64,000 bases of DNA from Nitrospirales bacterium (GCA_022825885.1 JAJDVY010000029.1:1-64000), one strand, 5' to 3'. Shown: positions 42,617 through 53,358, counted from the stretch's first letter. The notes: a model not told the origin generated them from the letters alone. Numbers and translations: made by a program.

Positions 42617-44907
42617 ATGCCGCCCTTGTCTTCGCTGAAATTATCCGACCAGGAGAAGCAGGAGATCATCCGGTATCTGGAGGCGGACAAGCCTTTGCCG
42701 GAGAAGTATCGCTTTTTTCTGTTCGGGGATAAGCGTGAAGTGGAACTGGTCTGGAATGGCAAGACCAATGACGTCTGCAATGTCGTCCTGCCGTTTCAGA
42801 CCATCGAACAGGTGGATGAGCCTCGGGCGGAAAAGCCGTCGGATGCGTCCTCGCAGATAGGCCTGTTCTCAACAGACGAGCGCGGGCGGCAACTCAAAGG
42901 CTGGACCAACAAACTCATCTGGGGCGATAACAAGCTGATTTTGTCCTCGCTCAAGAACGGACCGCTCCGCGAGGAGATCGAAGCCCAGGGCGGCATTAAG
43001 CTGATCTACATTGACCCGCCGTTCGACGTGGGCGCGGATTTCTCGATGGACCTCGAAATCGGCGGTGACACCTTCACCAAGAAGCCGAATATTCTCGAAG
43101 AAATCGCCTACCGCGACACCTGGGGCAAAGGCGCGGATTCCTTTATTGCGATGATCTACGAGCGGCTAGTGCTGATGCGCGTCTGCTGATGGAGGATGGG
43201 AGTATTTACGTGCATTGTGACTGGCGAGTGAATGGTTATTTGCGGTTAGTTTTGGATGAAATTTTTGGAACAGGAAGCTTCTTAAACCAAATCACTTGGA
43301 AACGTCAGACTTCATCTGGTTATAAAGGAAAGAATTTTCTTGGGAAAAATCACGATGACATTTTTCTTTATCGTCGTTCTTCTCAAACATCTTACAGTGT
43401 GGAAATGCTTCCATACAGTGAAGAGTATGTTAAACAACGATTCTCCCACATAGAAGAAAAAACAGGGAGGAGATTTAAAGATGCTTTTTTAGGAACTGCT
43501 ACAACCAATGAAACAATTGAGAGACTAAAAAAGGAAGATAAAATATATTATACGGAATCTGGTGGGATGCGTCTGAAAATCTACCTTGATGAGACTGCAG
43601 GCGTCCCGCTTGATGATATTTGGGCGGACTTGAACTTTATTAACTCAATGTCAGCAGAGCGCATCAACTATCCTACCCAAAAGCCCGAAGTTCTGCTTGA
43701 ACGTATCATCAAGGCTTCCTCCAACGAAGGCGATCTTGTCGCCGATTTCTTCTGCGGCTCTGGCACAACTGCAGCGGCTGCAGAAAAATTGGGCCGCAAA
43801 TGGATTTGCTCCGATCTCGGCAAGTTCGCCATCCACACAACCCGCAAACGTATGATTGAAGTGCAAAGGCAATTGAAAGCGGACGGTAAGGACTACCGCG
43901 CCTTTGAAATTCTCAACCTTGGCAAATACGAACGCCAGCACTTCGTCGGTATCAACCCCAGCCTTCGCGAGGAAGAACGACAGAAGCAATTGCAAGAGAA
44001 GGAAGCGGCCTTCCTCGATTTGATCCTCAAAGCCTACCATGCAGAAAAAATAGAACATGTTTCTGTCTTCCACGGTAAAAAAGCCGGGCGGCTGGTAACG
44101 GTGGGACCGGTGAACCTACCCGTCACCCGCCTCTTTGTGGAAGAGATTATTCTGGAGTGCCGAAAGCATCACATCACGAAGGTGGATATGCTCGGCTTCG
44201 AGTTTGAGATGGGGTTGTTTCCCAACGTGCTGGACGAGGCGCGTGCCAAAGGCATTGATCTGGCGCCCAGATACATCCCTGCCGAGGTCTTCGACAAGCG
44301 AGCCGTGGAGAAGAACCAAGTCGTGTTTCACGACGTGGCTTTCATCGAAGTCAAACCGCACGTGCAAGCGGGTAGGAAGAACCAGCCTGCCACGGTGGCG
44401 GTAGAACTCACCGATTTCTCGGTATTCTACTCCCAGGATTCAATCGCCAACGCCGAGGTCGCCCTGTCGGCCAACACAAAAGCCGGGAGTAAGATTGTGG
44501 TGGAAAAAGGCCGGATTGTGAAACTGAGCAAGGACAAAAACGGCGTCATGAAACGCGAGACGTTGACCCGGCATTGGACGGACTGGATCGACTACTGGAG
44601 TGTGGATTTCGACTTCGAGAGCAAACGAGAAATTATCCGCGTCAAAAAAGAGGAACTTTCACCTGATGCACAAACGACCCTGGAAGAGATGGGCGATGCA
44701 CAACAGAATCTGTCGGTCTGGGAAGAGCAGTGGACCGGCGACTACATCTTCGAGAACGAATGGCAGAGCTTCCGCACGAAAAAGGACCGCTCCTTGGAAC
44801 TCAAAAGCGTGGCCCACGAATGCCAGCCCGGCCGCCGCAAGATCGCCGTCAAAGTGGTAGATATCTTCGGCAACGACACTATGACGATTGTGGAGGTAAT
44901 GGTATGA
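42617..44907 (+). pseudogene. mod: Type III restriction mod (DNA methyltransferase), interrupted by one frameshift
   Basis: Two frames together make a Mod protein. The first (to 43189) carries the DPPF catalytic motif IV (YIDPPFDVGADF). The second (from about 43180) carries the SAM-binding motif I (VADFFCGSGTTAAAAEKLG). The beta-class order, DPPF before FxGxG, matches type III Mod. Near 43175-43185 the frame breaks: restoring one A (CGC G-T CTG CTG to CGC GAT CTG CTG) reconnects LVLMRDLLMEDGSIYVHCD. Codons from 43200 to about 43660, the target-recognition part, are much more AT-rich than both flanks. Either an indel or a sequencing error. ATG at 42617 is preferred. Confidence 0.85.
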
Positions 44908-46256
44908 ATACAATCAATAAATTCTTCTTGCGTGACGTGCGCTGCTTTGATGGTGAACATGAATTTAATATACGTCCATTAACTTTTCTGATTGGTGAAA
45001 ACAGCACGGGGAAATCGACCCTCCTTGGTTGTCTTCAAGCGTTAGGGAATTTATTCAATTACGGAGGTCCTTCTGAATCCCAAATTGATTTTAATTTTGA
45101 ACCCTATCAGATGGGGGCCTTTGCAGATATTGTCAGAAGGTCAACTCCCAAAAAAGAGGATTTTCGATTGGGCATTGAGTACAAAAGTGGAGAAAAAAAA
45201 TTAAAGTTTTCTCTAACCCTAACCGAGAGAGGCAGGGGATCTGAACCAATTATTCAGTATACAAGATGGGCTTTTGATGATGGACAAATAGTTTTTTTTA
45301 TAAACGAAAGCGACCGAGACTCAAAGAAAAAGCGTAATTTCGAGGTCACATATGGAGCAAATCAAAGCGAATTTCTTGTTTTAACTAATAATAGATATTG
45401 GTTTCGTTGGCATTGGTTCTCTTTAGGCTACTTATATGAGTATTTGTCTGAATCACGAAAAGAGCTAGAATCTCCCGCAAACAATCTTTTGCAGTTTTTG
45501 GATCGTCAATTTGCCAAGGATCGTGAAAAAAAAGAGAGTCGTCCCCGTCGCTTTCGACTCGTGGAAGATTTGCACTTCGACTTATCCCAGATTTACAGCA
45601 TTGCGCCGATCCGTTCAAAGCCAAAACGCACCTATGATCCTCTGAAGGAGACGGAAACGCCTGATGGCAGTGAAATACCAATGGTGCTGATGAATTTAAG
45701 TACAGCAAGTGGGGATGCATGGGAAACCCTAAGAAAAGGTCTATTGAAGTTTGGACATGCTTCCGGTCTGTTCACCGATATTGCGCTTAGAAAATTAGGA
45801 AGTTCCAAGAGCGATCCCTTTCAATTGCGGATTAAAGTCAGGGGACCCAGCACAAATCTAATGGATGTGGGATACGGCGTCAGTCAGGTGTTACCTATTT
45901 TGGTGCGCATCTTTACAGAGCAGCACGCAACGTTTTTGTTGCAACAACCAGAGGTCCATTTGCATCCAAGAGGACAGGTCGAACTGGCTTCTTTGCTCGT
46001 TGATATAAATCGGACACATGGAAACTCTTTTGTCATCGAAACTCACAGTGATTACATGATAGATCGTATTCGAATTGAGATCCTGAATGGCAATATAAAA
46101 CCCGATGATGTTTCGCTAATTTATCTGGAGCCTTTCGGCAACAGAGTGAAGACCCATAACATTAGCTTTGATGCTCAAGCCAATATGATGAACGTTCCTG
46201 AAGGTTATAGGGAATTTTTCCTCAACGAATCGAACAAATTGCTTGGTTATGATTGA
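44904..46256 (+). CDS. AAA/ABC-type ATPase embedded in the type III restriction locus
   Basis: The start overlaps the mod stop (ATGA at 44904-44907), so it belongs to the operon. The 450-residue protein has Walker A GENSTGKST at 31-39, a long insertion, and near the C-terminus LLQQPEVHLHPRGQVELASL (ABC-type Walker B/D-loop region) and IETHSDYMIDRIRIEI (H-loop). This matches the AAA_15/AAA_21-type family (DUF3696-like) that occurs in OLD-type and other defence systems. It lacks a TOPRIM nuclease domain. AT-rich. A PIN-like gene follows 3 bp later. Confidence 0.88.
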   Translation: MNTINKFFLRDVRCFDGEHEFNIRPLTFLIGENSTGKSTLLGCLQALGNLFNYGGPSESQIDFNFEPYQMGAFADIVRRSTPKKEDFRLGIEYKSGEKKLKFSLTLTERGRGSEPIIQYTRWAFDDGQIVFFINESDRDSKKKRNFEVTYGANQSEFLVLTNNRYWFRWHWFSLGYLYEYLSESRKELESPANNLLQFLDRQFAKDREKKESRPRRFRLVEDLHFDLSQIYSIAPIRSKPKRTYDPLKETETPDGSEIPMVLMNLSTASGDAWETLRKGLLKFGHASGLFTDIALRKLGSSKSDPFQLRIKVRGPSTNLMDVGYGVSQVLPILVRIFTEQHATFLLQQPEVHLHPRGQVELASLLVDINRTHGNSFVIETHSDYMIDRIRIEILNGNIKPDDVSLIYLEPFGNRVKTHNISFDAQANMMNVPEGYREFFLNESNKLLGYD

Positions 46257-46259
46257 GTT

Positions 46260-46676
46260 ATGTGCCTGATACTAGACGCGAATAAATACGGTGAGTTTCT
46301 TGATCCGGGCAATACAGACATGGAGCCGGTAAGACATTGGATCAAGAAGAACAATGGAAAAATAGTTTATGCGGCGACTGAAAAGATGCAGGATGAACTT
46401 AGCAGATTTCAGTCGATGAAAAGACTTTTTAGTGAATACCGGCAGGCGGGACGATTAAAATTATTCGATAAAGAAAAAGTAAAGGAAGAAGAAAATGAGA
46501 TAAGGGATCTCTTATCCAACGATAAACATATTATTGCGTTAGCTATGGTGTCTGGCGTCAAACTATTGATTTCGGGAGATAAGAAATTACAAGAGGATTT
46601 TAAGGGAATCATAAGAGGAAAAATTTATAAAAATAAGAGTCATAAGCATCTTCTTAGGCAAGACACTTGCCCCTAA
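46260..46676 (+). CDS. PIN-domain-like protein paired with the ATPase
   Basis: The 138-residue protein begins MCLILDANKYGEFL with the first PIN acidic residue Asp6. Other acidic positions fit a PIN fold: Glu46 in KMQDELSRF, Asp88 in LSNDKHIIALA and Asp107 in ISGDKKLQEDF. PIN domains are metal-dependent RNases. The gene follows the ATPase by 3 bp and precedes res by 24 bp, so an ATPase-nuclease pair is likely: one controls, one cuts. Only weak similarity can be judged by eye, so a divergent PIN is the best call. Confidence 0.75.
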   Translation: MCLILDANKYGEFLDPGNTDMEPVRHWIKKNNGKIVYAATEKMQDELSRFQSMKRLFSEYRQAGRLKLFDKEKVKEEENEIRDLLSNDKHIIALAMVSGVKLLISGDKKLQEDFKGIIRGKIYKNKSHKHLLRQDTCP

Positions 46677-46700
46677 TTCTGCCGCATCCATTCTAGGATA

Positions 46701-49393
46701 ATGGCCCTCCATCGCTATTTTCCCCACTCCCCCCACGAGATTCTTGACCCCGAACGCCGCTGGTTCCCGGCGGATGAAGCCCTCCGTGATACGACGATGG
46801 AGAAGCTGATGCCGCCGCTGGTGGCGGAACTTCGGCGAAGGGTAAAGGAATTGCGCGATAACGGGTACGAGAGGGCATCCGATACCAGTCGAAGTCTACT
46901 CAACTGGTGGTTCAAGGAACAGCATTTGCTGCCCGGAGCAGACGGCAGCATGGAGACTTTTGAATACTACTTCGCCCAACGGGAGGCGATAGAGACACTT
47001 GTTTACCTCTATGACGTTGTTGGTGCCAAGGACAAATACGATCTGATGCGTTTTGATAGTAGTGGAGTAGTGTCAACCGGGATGTTCGATGAAACGTGGC
47101 GGCGCTACGTGATCAAAATGGCGACGGGCAGCGGCAAGACCAAGGTGATGAGCCTAGCCTTGGCATGGAGTTTCTACCACAAGCTCTATGAGCCGGAGTC
47201 GGAGTTGTCCCGCAATTTTCTGGTGATCGCGCCCAATATCATCGTCCTAGACCGCCTTTATCGTGATTTTCAGGGCTTACGGATTTTCTTCACCGATCCG
47301 GTTATTCCCCACAATGGCTTCGATGGCCGCAATTGGCAGGATGATTTTCAATTGACCCTGCACAAACAGGACGAGGTACGGGTGACTCACCAGACGGGAA
47401 ACATTTTCCTGACCAATATCCACCGTGTGTATTCCAGCGAGGACATCCCCCCGTCGTTCGACGACGAGAACACGATGGATTACTTCCTCGGCAAGCGGCC
47501 CACAGGAGCCACAACTGATTCCAGCGTCGATTTAGGGATGATCGTGCGAGACATTGACGAATTGATGGTCCTCAACGACGAGGCCCATCATATCCATGAT
47601 TCGCGGATGGCTTGGTTCAAGTCGATAGAAGACATTCACAACCGGTTATTGCAGAAGGACAGCGGCCTGAGTTTACAGGTGGACGTGACAGCTACGCCCA
47701 AGCACAACAATGGGGCGATTTTTGTGCAAACGGTGGCCGATTACCCTCTGGTTGAGGCGATTTCGCAAAATGTGGTCAAGCATCCCGTATTGCCGGATGC
47801 CCCGAGCCGGTCCAAGCTGCAAGAGCGGCAGAGCGCGAAGTTTACCGAGAAGTACGCGGACTACCTTGATCTGGGGGTAATCGAGTGGCGTAAAGCTGAT
47901 CAAGAGCACCGGAAACTGGGTAAGAAGGCGATCTTGTTTGTCATGACGGACGATACAAAGAATTGTGACGAGGTCGCCGCGTACTTGGAGAATCGCCATC
48001 CTGATCTGCAGGGCAGTGTACTGACAATTCACACAAAGCAGAACGGGGAGATTTCCGAAGCATCCTCCGGGAGGGCGAAGGAAGAGTTGGAGAAGCTGCG
48101 CAAAGAGGCAAACGAAATCGACAATCCGGCGAGTCCCTACAAGGCAATTGTCTCTGTGCTGGTGCTGAAGGAAGGCTGGGATGTGCGGAACGTCACGACG
48201 ATTGTCGGATTACGTGCTTACTCGGCGAAGAGCAATATCCTGCCGGAGCAGACGCTGGGGCGTGGCTTGCGCAGGATGTACCCTGGGGATGCAGAAGAAT
48301 ATGTCAGCGTCGTGGGCACCGAGGCTTTCATGGATTTCGTCGAGTCCATCCAAGCCGAAGGTGTAGAATTGGAACGCCGGGCCATGGGAAAAGGCACCGC
48401 ACCGAAAGCCCCCTTAGTCGTGGAGGTTGATCAGGAGAATAAGGACAAAGATTTTGATGTACTGGACATTGAGATTCCGGTGCTGACGCCTCGTATTTAC
48501 CGGGAATACAAGAACTTGGCTGATCTTGATGTCGTCGCGATGGCGTTTCAAACCTGTGAATATCGAAAATTTAGCGAGGAAGATCAACGCGAGATCGTGT
48601 TCAAGGACATCACCACCGGTGAAGTGACCCACATGACTGTGCTGGACGGTGCGGGAATTGCCGACTACCAGAGCGTGATAGGTTATTTCGCGCAGACCGT
48701 CATGAAGGAAATGCGGCTGGTGAGTGGCTACGATGTGCTGTACGCTAAGATAAAGCGTTTCATGCAGGAAAGATTATTTTCGCGATCAGTCGATCTGGAA
48801 GCGCCCAACACCTTGCGGAACCTTTCCGAGATAGCTGTGACCAGCACGTTGATCGAAACATTCAAGAAGGCGATTAACAATCTGACCGTACGCGACAAGG
48901 GCGATGCGAAAATCCGCGACACCATCAAACTGCGCCGGACGAGGCCTTTTGTGGTGAAAAATCAGAGCTACATGATGCCAAAGAAGTCGGTATTTAACCG
49001 GATCATTGGTGATAGCCATTTTGAGTTGGAATTTGCCAATTTTCTTGAGCAGTGCGGCGACGTGGTGTCCTACGCGAAGAACTACCTGGCGGTGAATTTC
49101 AAATTGGATTACGTTAAAGCTGATGGTGACATCTCGAATTACTATCCGGATTTCATCGTAAATTGAGCAACGGACGAGTGGTAATTGTGGAAACCAAAGG
49201 GCAACAAGACCTGGATGTGCCGTTAAAGATGGTCCGCCTGTGCCAATGGTGTGAGGACATCAACAAGGCACAGATTGAAACAAATTTTGACTTTGTTTTT
49301 GTAGATGATACAGGGTTCGAAAAGTACCAGCCAAAGACCTTTGCGGAATTGTTCGCTGTTTTCAGGGAATATAAATCCTATTCTGCAGAATGA
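46701..49393 (+). pseudogene. res: Type III restriction res subunit, interrupted by one frameshift near the nuclease motif
   Basis: The 821-residue first frame (46701-49166) carries helicase motifs: KMATGSGKTKVMSLALAW (Walker A), DEAHHIHDSRM (motif II) and LPEQTLGRGLRRM (motif VI). The C-terminal endonuclease has the PD in YYPDFIVN, after which the frame stops. The second frame (from about 49163) supplies VVIVETKGQQDLD, the ExK of the PD-(D/E)XK site. One added A in GTAAATTGAGC rejoins them as PDFIVKLSNGRVVIVETKG. So the nuclease motif is split exactly; the helicase part is intact. Confidence 0.88.
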
Positions 49394-49702
49394 ACGAGTT
49401 TTTTAATCTGGTAGCTACCACCACGAGAGGCTATTCCCGTCACGTAATGTGCAGGTTCCAGCTCTGTCTGGAGGATTCTCCTTCCTGTCAGGCTGAGGAT
49501 GAGACCGGTTTCTTCTGAATTTCTGGTCCTGAAAGCCGTGCCGTTCCTCAACGTGGTGGATGCCAGCGTCACGTCTCTCATTCAACACACGACGGGCGCA
49601 CCGGCGGTTTCTCAACTGCCCTGACAAATCGTTAGCGTTTCTGTCAAATGAAAATTTTCCGTTCTCTTGACTTGTTCCTTTATGAGGATTATCAATTTTA
49701 GT
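49394..49702. other. Intergenic region after the restriction locus
   Basis: A 309-bp stretch without a supported gene. I see no clear terminator, repeat or RNA. The tail may contain the promoter of the 49703 gene (AT-rich from 49640 to 49700). Confidence 0.4.
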
Positions 49703-50410
49703 ATGGAACGCACCCGACCTTTGACCCACGATGAAAAGAAAGCTGCGGAAGCGGCTTACCGGGGCCGGCCATTCGATGCCTCGTGGTCGCAGGCCGCCCG
49801 GGCCGTGTATGACGGCGTTCTCATGGCCCGGGGATATGCGGTGGATGCGTTTGATTCCGGTGACGTCAACCGGGAAGCCGTGAAAGAAATCCCGTCCGCT
49901 GAAACCTTGTTTACGGAAACGATGGGCCCGGCGCTTCTGTCCGAGGAGAAGGGTCCAAGTGAGCGGGCAACGGCCCATCCTCTCCTTTCCCGCCAGGAAG
50001 CCATCGAGGCCGGCTTGCTCGTCGACGTGACCAAGAAGGCCAAACGTATCGGCTTTCACGTGACAGTCGGGGTCACGAAATTCTTGTGGGACCGGAACAT
50101 CACGAAGTCCTTGGATCTCGACCCACATGAATGGGACCTGCGCGTCCGCGACCTGTTGTTGGCGGTGCGTCTGAAAATGGCCGGTTCGGCCACGTCAGGT
50201 CCGTGGGTGGAAGTGCCGGTCGTGTTTCCGTCAACGCAAGGTGAAGAGCCACCCCAGGTGTTTTCCATCTATGCATTGTTTCATAAGGATCCGGTCGCCG
50301 AAGATTGTGTGACTTTGATTCATCGCAACGAATTGTCTTCTATCATGCGCCCCGCTTCTTCTCCTTCCGAGACGGAAGACAACCCGTCTTTCCCTATCGA
50401 TTCCCTGTAA
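49703..50410 (+). CDS. DUF6573-like protein, unknown function
   Basis: The ATG at 49703 gives 235 residues. The central part has the segment RQEAIEAGLLVDVTKKAKRIGFHVTVGVTK, read here as RQEAIEAGLLVDVTKKAKRI and GFHVTVGVTK, resembling DUF6573-type proteins found on plasmids and in genomes. The C-terminus is Pro/Ser-rich. There is no signal peptide or membrane segment. The composition is GC-rich, like the core genome, in contrast to the flanking accessory genes. Confidence 0.65.
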   Translation: MERTRPLTHDEKKAAEAAYRGRPFDASWSQAARAVYDGVLMARGYAVDAFDSGDVNREAVKEIPSAETLFTETMGPALLSEEKGPSERATAHPLLSRQEAIEAGLLVDVTKKAKRIGFHVTVGVTKFLWDRNITKSLDLDPHEWDLRVRDLLLAVRLKMAGSATSGPWVEVPVVFPSTQGEEPPQVFSIYALFHKDPVAEDCVTLIHRNELSSIMRPASSPSETEDNPSFPIDSL

Positions 50411-50501
50411 GTCTTCCTGTTCTCCCGTTCTTCCGTGATGCTCTACGGCGACGTGCAAGGTGTCGTGCGGGCATCCGAAGAAATGTGCTAAGGTGACGAA
50501 C

Positions 50502-50930
50502 ATGCCCAACGATGCCAAACTGTTAGTCAATGCGGTTCTCGGCGCCATGGCCGTCGCGGGAGGGCTCTGGTTTCTTCAGGGAGGTCTCTCCCTTGCCGTG
50601 ACTGTCACCGTCGTGGTGGGGCTCATGGTGGTGTTTGCGAAGACCTGCCCCGGCGTTCCTCACGTCTGGATGTGGTCCACCTTGCTGCTGGGCCTGGAAA
50701 GTCTCGCGTGGCCGTTTCTTATGCTGGGTGAACTGCAACAATTCGGTCCCGAACCGCCTCTCGAAGAGATGAGCAAGGTCTTTACCGCGGTGTTGTTCGG
50801 CGTGTTTTCCGGAATTTTTTGGCTGACCTTCGCCTACGGCTTGTATCGCCGGACCCAGCCAGGACCCGAGGAACCGGCTGCCCCCTTAACGCCGAACCAA
50901 GCCAAAGCCAAGAGAAAGAAGCAGCGGTAA
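50502..50930 (+). CDS. Small integral membrane protein, unknown function
   Basis: AAGGTGA stands about 6 bp before the ATG at 50502; a GTG at 50460 is unlikely. The 142-residue product has four hydrophobic segments (about 8-25, 30-48, 58-78, 95-115) and a charged tail (AKAKRKKQR). No family recognised. It is GC-rich, like the gene upstream, and separates the two accessory parts of the island. Confidence 0.75.
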   Translation: MPNDAKLLVNAVLGAMAVAGGLWFLQGGLSLAVTVTVVVGLMVVFAKTCPGVPHVWMWSTLLLGLESLAWPFLMLGELQQFGPEPPLEEMSKVFTAVLFGVFSGIFWLTFAYGLYRRTQPGPEEPAAPLTPNQAKAKRKKQR

Positions 50931-50984
50931 AAAACTTCCTTACACCTTGATTGGGTGAGGCTGTTTTCTGTAAAATCGTAAATC

Positions 50985-51224
50985 ATGAAATACGATTCAA
51001 AAAGCAAATCTCGTAAATCTGTCCCCGACAGTAGTAATCGGGGATGGGTGGTCCGTGAGGAATCTCCGGTGTTCGGAGTAAATTCTGGAGAAATGAAACG
51101 TCTGACGATTGACGTGCCAGCCTCTTTGCATGCCAATATCAAGGCAGGGTGTGCACGACAAGGCATTAAAATGGCAGATGCGATCAGGGAGCTTCTGGTA
51201 GAACAATTTGGAAATACCGAGTAG
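50985..51224 (+). CDS. Ribbon-helix-helix (RHH) small DNA-binding protein
   Basis: The 79-residue protein has a disordered, basic N-terminus and a C-terminal RHH motif ([20 protein letters not shown] and then [18 protein letters not shown]), similar to ParG or CopG-like regulators. It likely binds DNA as a dimer. The stop overlaps the GTG of the next frame and the methyltransferase ATG lies 3 bp after, so it is probably its transcriptional regulator. Confidence 0.75.
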   Translation: MKYDSKSKSRKSVPDSSNRGWVVREESPVFGVNSGEMKRLTIDVPASLHANIKAGCARQGIKMADAIRELLVEQFGNTE

Positions 51225-51226
51225 TG

Positions 51227-52009
51227 ATGAACACGAAACAAGTTGAAATGTCTTTTGGCTTGACTGAACAACGTACGCCTTCAGGAAGAAAAAGCCCTAA
51301 TGGTGCGGCAACGTCAGACCTTATATTCTCTGCGTACGTTGGAAATAATTCAGATGTTTTTCCAAGGGTGTTGAAGCTTCATGTTGCGAATGGAGCAAAG
51401 ATTGCGGATGTCACGTATGGCAAAGGAATCTTTTGGAAAAATATCGATACGAGTCAATACGATTTTTCCCCGTCCGATATTGCAGATGGCATAGATTGCC
51501 AAAAACTTCCTTACAAAAGCAGTTCCTTTGACGCGATAGTCTTCGACCCGCCTTACATGGAAGGGTTTTACAGGAAAGGGAATACTACAAAGGCGGGCGA
51601 CGGGACACACAACACGTTCAGAGAGCATTATTCGAATGGCGACGAAGCGCCTCAACCTAATGGCGGTAAATGGCACGAGGCCGTTTTGGAAATTTACGAT
51701 GGAGGAGGCAAAGAGGCGCACCGCGTTCTAAAGGAGGGAGGAATATTTATCGTCAAATGCCAAGATGAAGTGAGTGCAAACAAGCAGAACTTGACGCACG
51801 TGGAAATCATCAACGCCTACGCCACCATCGGATTCTTCTGTAAAGATTTGTTCATTGTCGTTCGACCAAACAAACCCGGAATGAGCAGGGTTATCAAGCA
51901 GGTGCATGCCAGAAAGAACCATTCATACTTCCTTGTCTTTGTAAAAAGACCGAAGGGCAAGAAGGCATCGCAAATGCGGTTTACTAAAGCATCTCGTTCA
52001 TCAAAGTAA
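51227..52009 (+). CDS. DNA methyltransferase with DPPY motif
   Basis: The 260-residue protein has a SAM-binding motif I of variant form ([14 protein letters not shown], near residue 60-73) and the catalytic motif IV FDPPYM (about residue 106). Motif VIII-X region ([15 protein letters not shown], then [10 protein letters not shown]-like) follows. It is of the amino-methyltransferase (N6-A or N4-C) type. It follows an RHH regulator. The end overlaps the convergent putative endonuclease gene by 26 bp, an arrangement known for type II systems. Confidence 0.85.
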   Translation: MNTKQVEMSFGLTEQRTPSGRKSPNGAATSDLIFSAYVGNNSDVFPRVLKLHVANGAKIADVTYGKGIFWKNIDTSQYDFSPSDIADGIDCQKLPYKSSSFDAIVFDPPYMEGFYRKGNTTKAGDGTHNTFREHYSNGDEAPQPNGGKWHEAVLEIYDGGGKEAHRVLKEGGIFIVKCQDEVSANKQNLTHVEIINAYATIGFFCKDLFIVVRPNKPGMSRVIKQVHARKNHSYFLVFVKRPKGKKASQMRFTKASRSSK

Positions 52010-52565
52010 AGGGTTCCTCATAGAACGGCGGCTCGGGTGGCCAATGAACCGTGACGAGAGTCGCAAGCAAATGACTCCGTTGATACTCGGTATAGCCTTT
52101 ATATTTGGAGGACGGTAGGTCGCTGTTTTTTGCAAACACAAATCTCCATTTGTCTTCGAAGGCAAAAACGTTGACTGCCAGAATATGAAATTCGTTACGA
52201 AGTAAACAGGTTGTATTGACTTTTGTTCCATCGGGAAGAATTACTTCGCGTCTGTCGCTCGCATCGACTTGGGTTTTGCCAACCCAACCTTCATCTGTCT
52301 TTCGTATCGAATTGGTCTGTAGAGATTTTGATTCGAAGATAAACTCCCTGCCTTTGTATCCGACAACGCGGTCGCCTTTCTTTTTCCTGTCATGATCGTC
52401 ATGCTTCGATACGTCAGAAACTCCAGTACGTCTGAGCCATAATTTTTCCAGCTTCATCTCTGCCAGATAGCCGAGCAGCATTCCCCTGAGGCTTGGGTTT
52501 TGATCGACCACTCGCGTGAGTTCTTCGACCGTGATATCCCACCGTTTCAGTATGGAGTCAGTCAT
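51984..52565 (-). CDS. Putative type II restriction endonuclease (PD-(D/E)XK)
   Basis: The ATG at 52565 gives 193 residues (a longer frame starts at 52631). A PD-(D/E)XK-like core is visible: [20 protein letters not shown], with Asp, then Glu-Ser-Lys near residue 90. The N-terminal helical part ([20 protein letters not shown], then [18 protein letters not shown]) looks like a DNA-recognition segment. Convergent overlap with a methyltransferase gene supports a restriction role. I know no exact family, and specificity is unknown. Confidence 0.6.
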   Translation of the reverse strand: MTDSILKRWDITVEELTRVVDQNPSLRGMLLGYLAEMKLEKLWLRRTGVSDVSKHDDHDRKKKGDRVVGYKGREFIFESKSLQTNSIRKTDEGWVGKTQVDASDRREVILPDGTKVNTTCLLRNEFHILAVNVFAFEDKWRFVFAKNSDLPSSKYKGYTEYQRSHLLATLVTVHWPPEPPFYEEPFTLMNEML

Positions 52566-52674
52566 GGATTTCTTATTCAACAAACTTTTCTCATAACCGG
52601 CTGTTAAAAGAGAGAGTTCGCTGAAACACAAAAGGATTCATAACGTTTTTGATCTCCCAAGCGAAATTACTTTG

Positions 52675-53322
52675 TTAGCCGGGGTTAAATTTGGTCAGCA
52701 AGAATTGCTCAACGAAACCAATAATGCTATTGACATCAGGTCCCGATATTTTTTGCCAGTCCGCGTGCATTGCGTAATTTCTTATCTTAGGCATAGTGCC
52801 TAGAAGCGATTTTTGGACACCCGATACCAGCATTTTCGATTTGAGCGCATTGATTACCGATATCATTGATCCGTTATCAACAGATAGCCCATTAGCAATA
52901 GCATAACGTTTCAAAGCATCTTCCAGTGCCGCACATGCCAAAACGGCTGCCACATCTTTGTAGCCTTCAGCAAGGGATTGCTTAGCTAAAACAATAAAAT
53001 CACCGAAAACCTCCCCGGAAATTCTAAGATCAACATTAAAAACATAGCCACCTTCAAAATCCTCTTTAGCACTTTTGAATATCCCTTGAAGGGCCTTAAT
53101 AGTGTGATCATCTCCATTGCATCTCTCTAGGTTTTTTGTAAAGTTTGTGTATGTTGGCGAATTTTCGCCGAATACGGCTTTAATTAAATTCTGAGAGCTT
53201 GTGGCCCATTGTTCCCACATGCCGCTTGGTACGAAATCACCGAAATCGTTTGACTGAAACGGCAATGTTTCTGATTTCTCTTGGAGTTCTTGAAACCGCC
53301 TTGAAAATGTATCAGTCAGCAT
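52675..53322 (-). CDS. HEPN-like (DUF4145-type) protein with Rx4H motif
   Basis: The 215-residue, mainly helical protein contains VAAVLACAALEDALKRYAIA (about 124-143), typical of DUF4145/abortive-infection type HEPN, and the Rx4H motif at Arg181-His186 in KIRNYAMHADWQKI. HEPN domains with Rx4H are often RNases in toxin or defence systems. It is behind a large GTPase gene on the same strand, with a 257-bp gap containing a hairpin, so the two may form a pair. Confidence 0.75.
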   Translation of the reverse strand: MLTDTFSRRFQELQEKSETLPFQSNDFGDFVPSGMWEQWATSSQNLIKAVFGENSPTYTNFTKNLERCNGDDHTIKALQGIFKSAKEDFEGGYVFNVDLRISGEVFGDFIVLAKQSLAEGYKDVAAVLACAALEDALKRYAIANGLSVDNGSMISVINALKSKMLVSGVQKSLLGTMPKIRNYAMHADWQKISGPDVNSIIGFVEQFLLTKFNPG

Positions 53323-53358
53323 AGAGTTCCTCAGGATAGTGAGATGTCACCAATGAAA

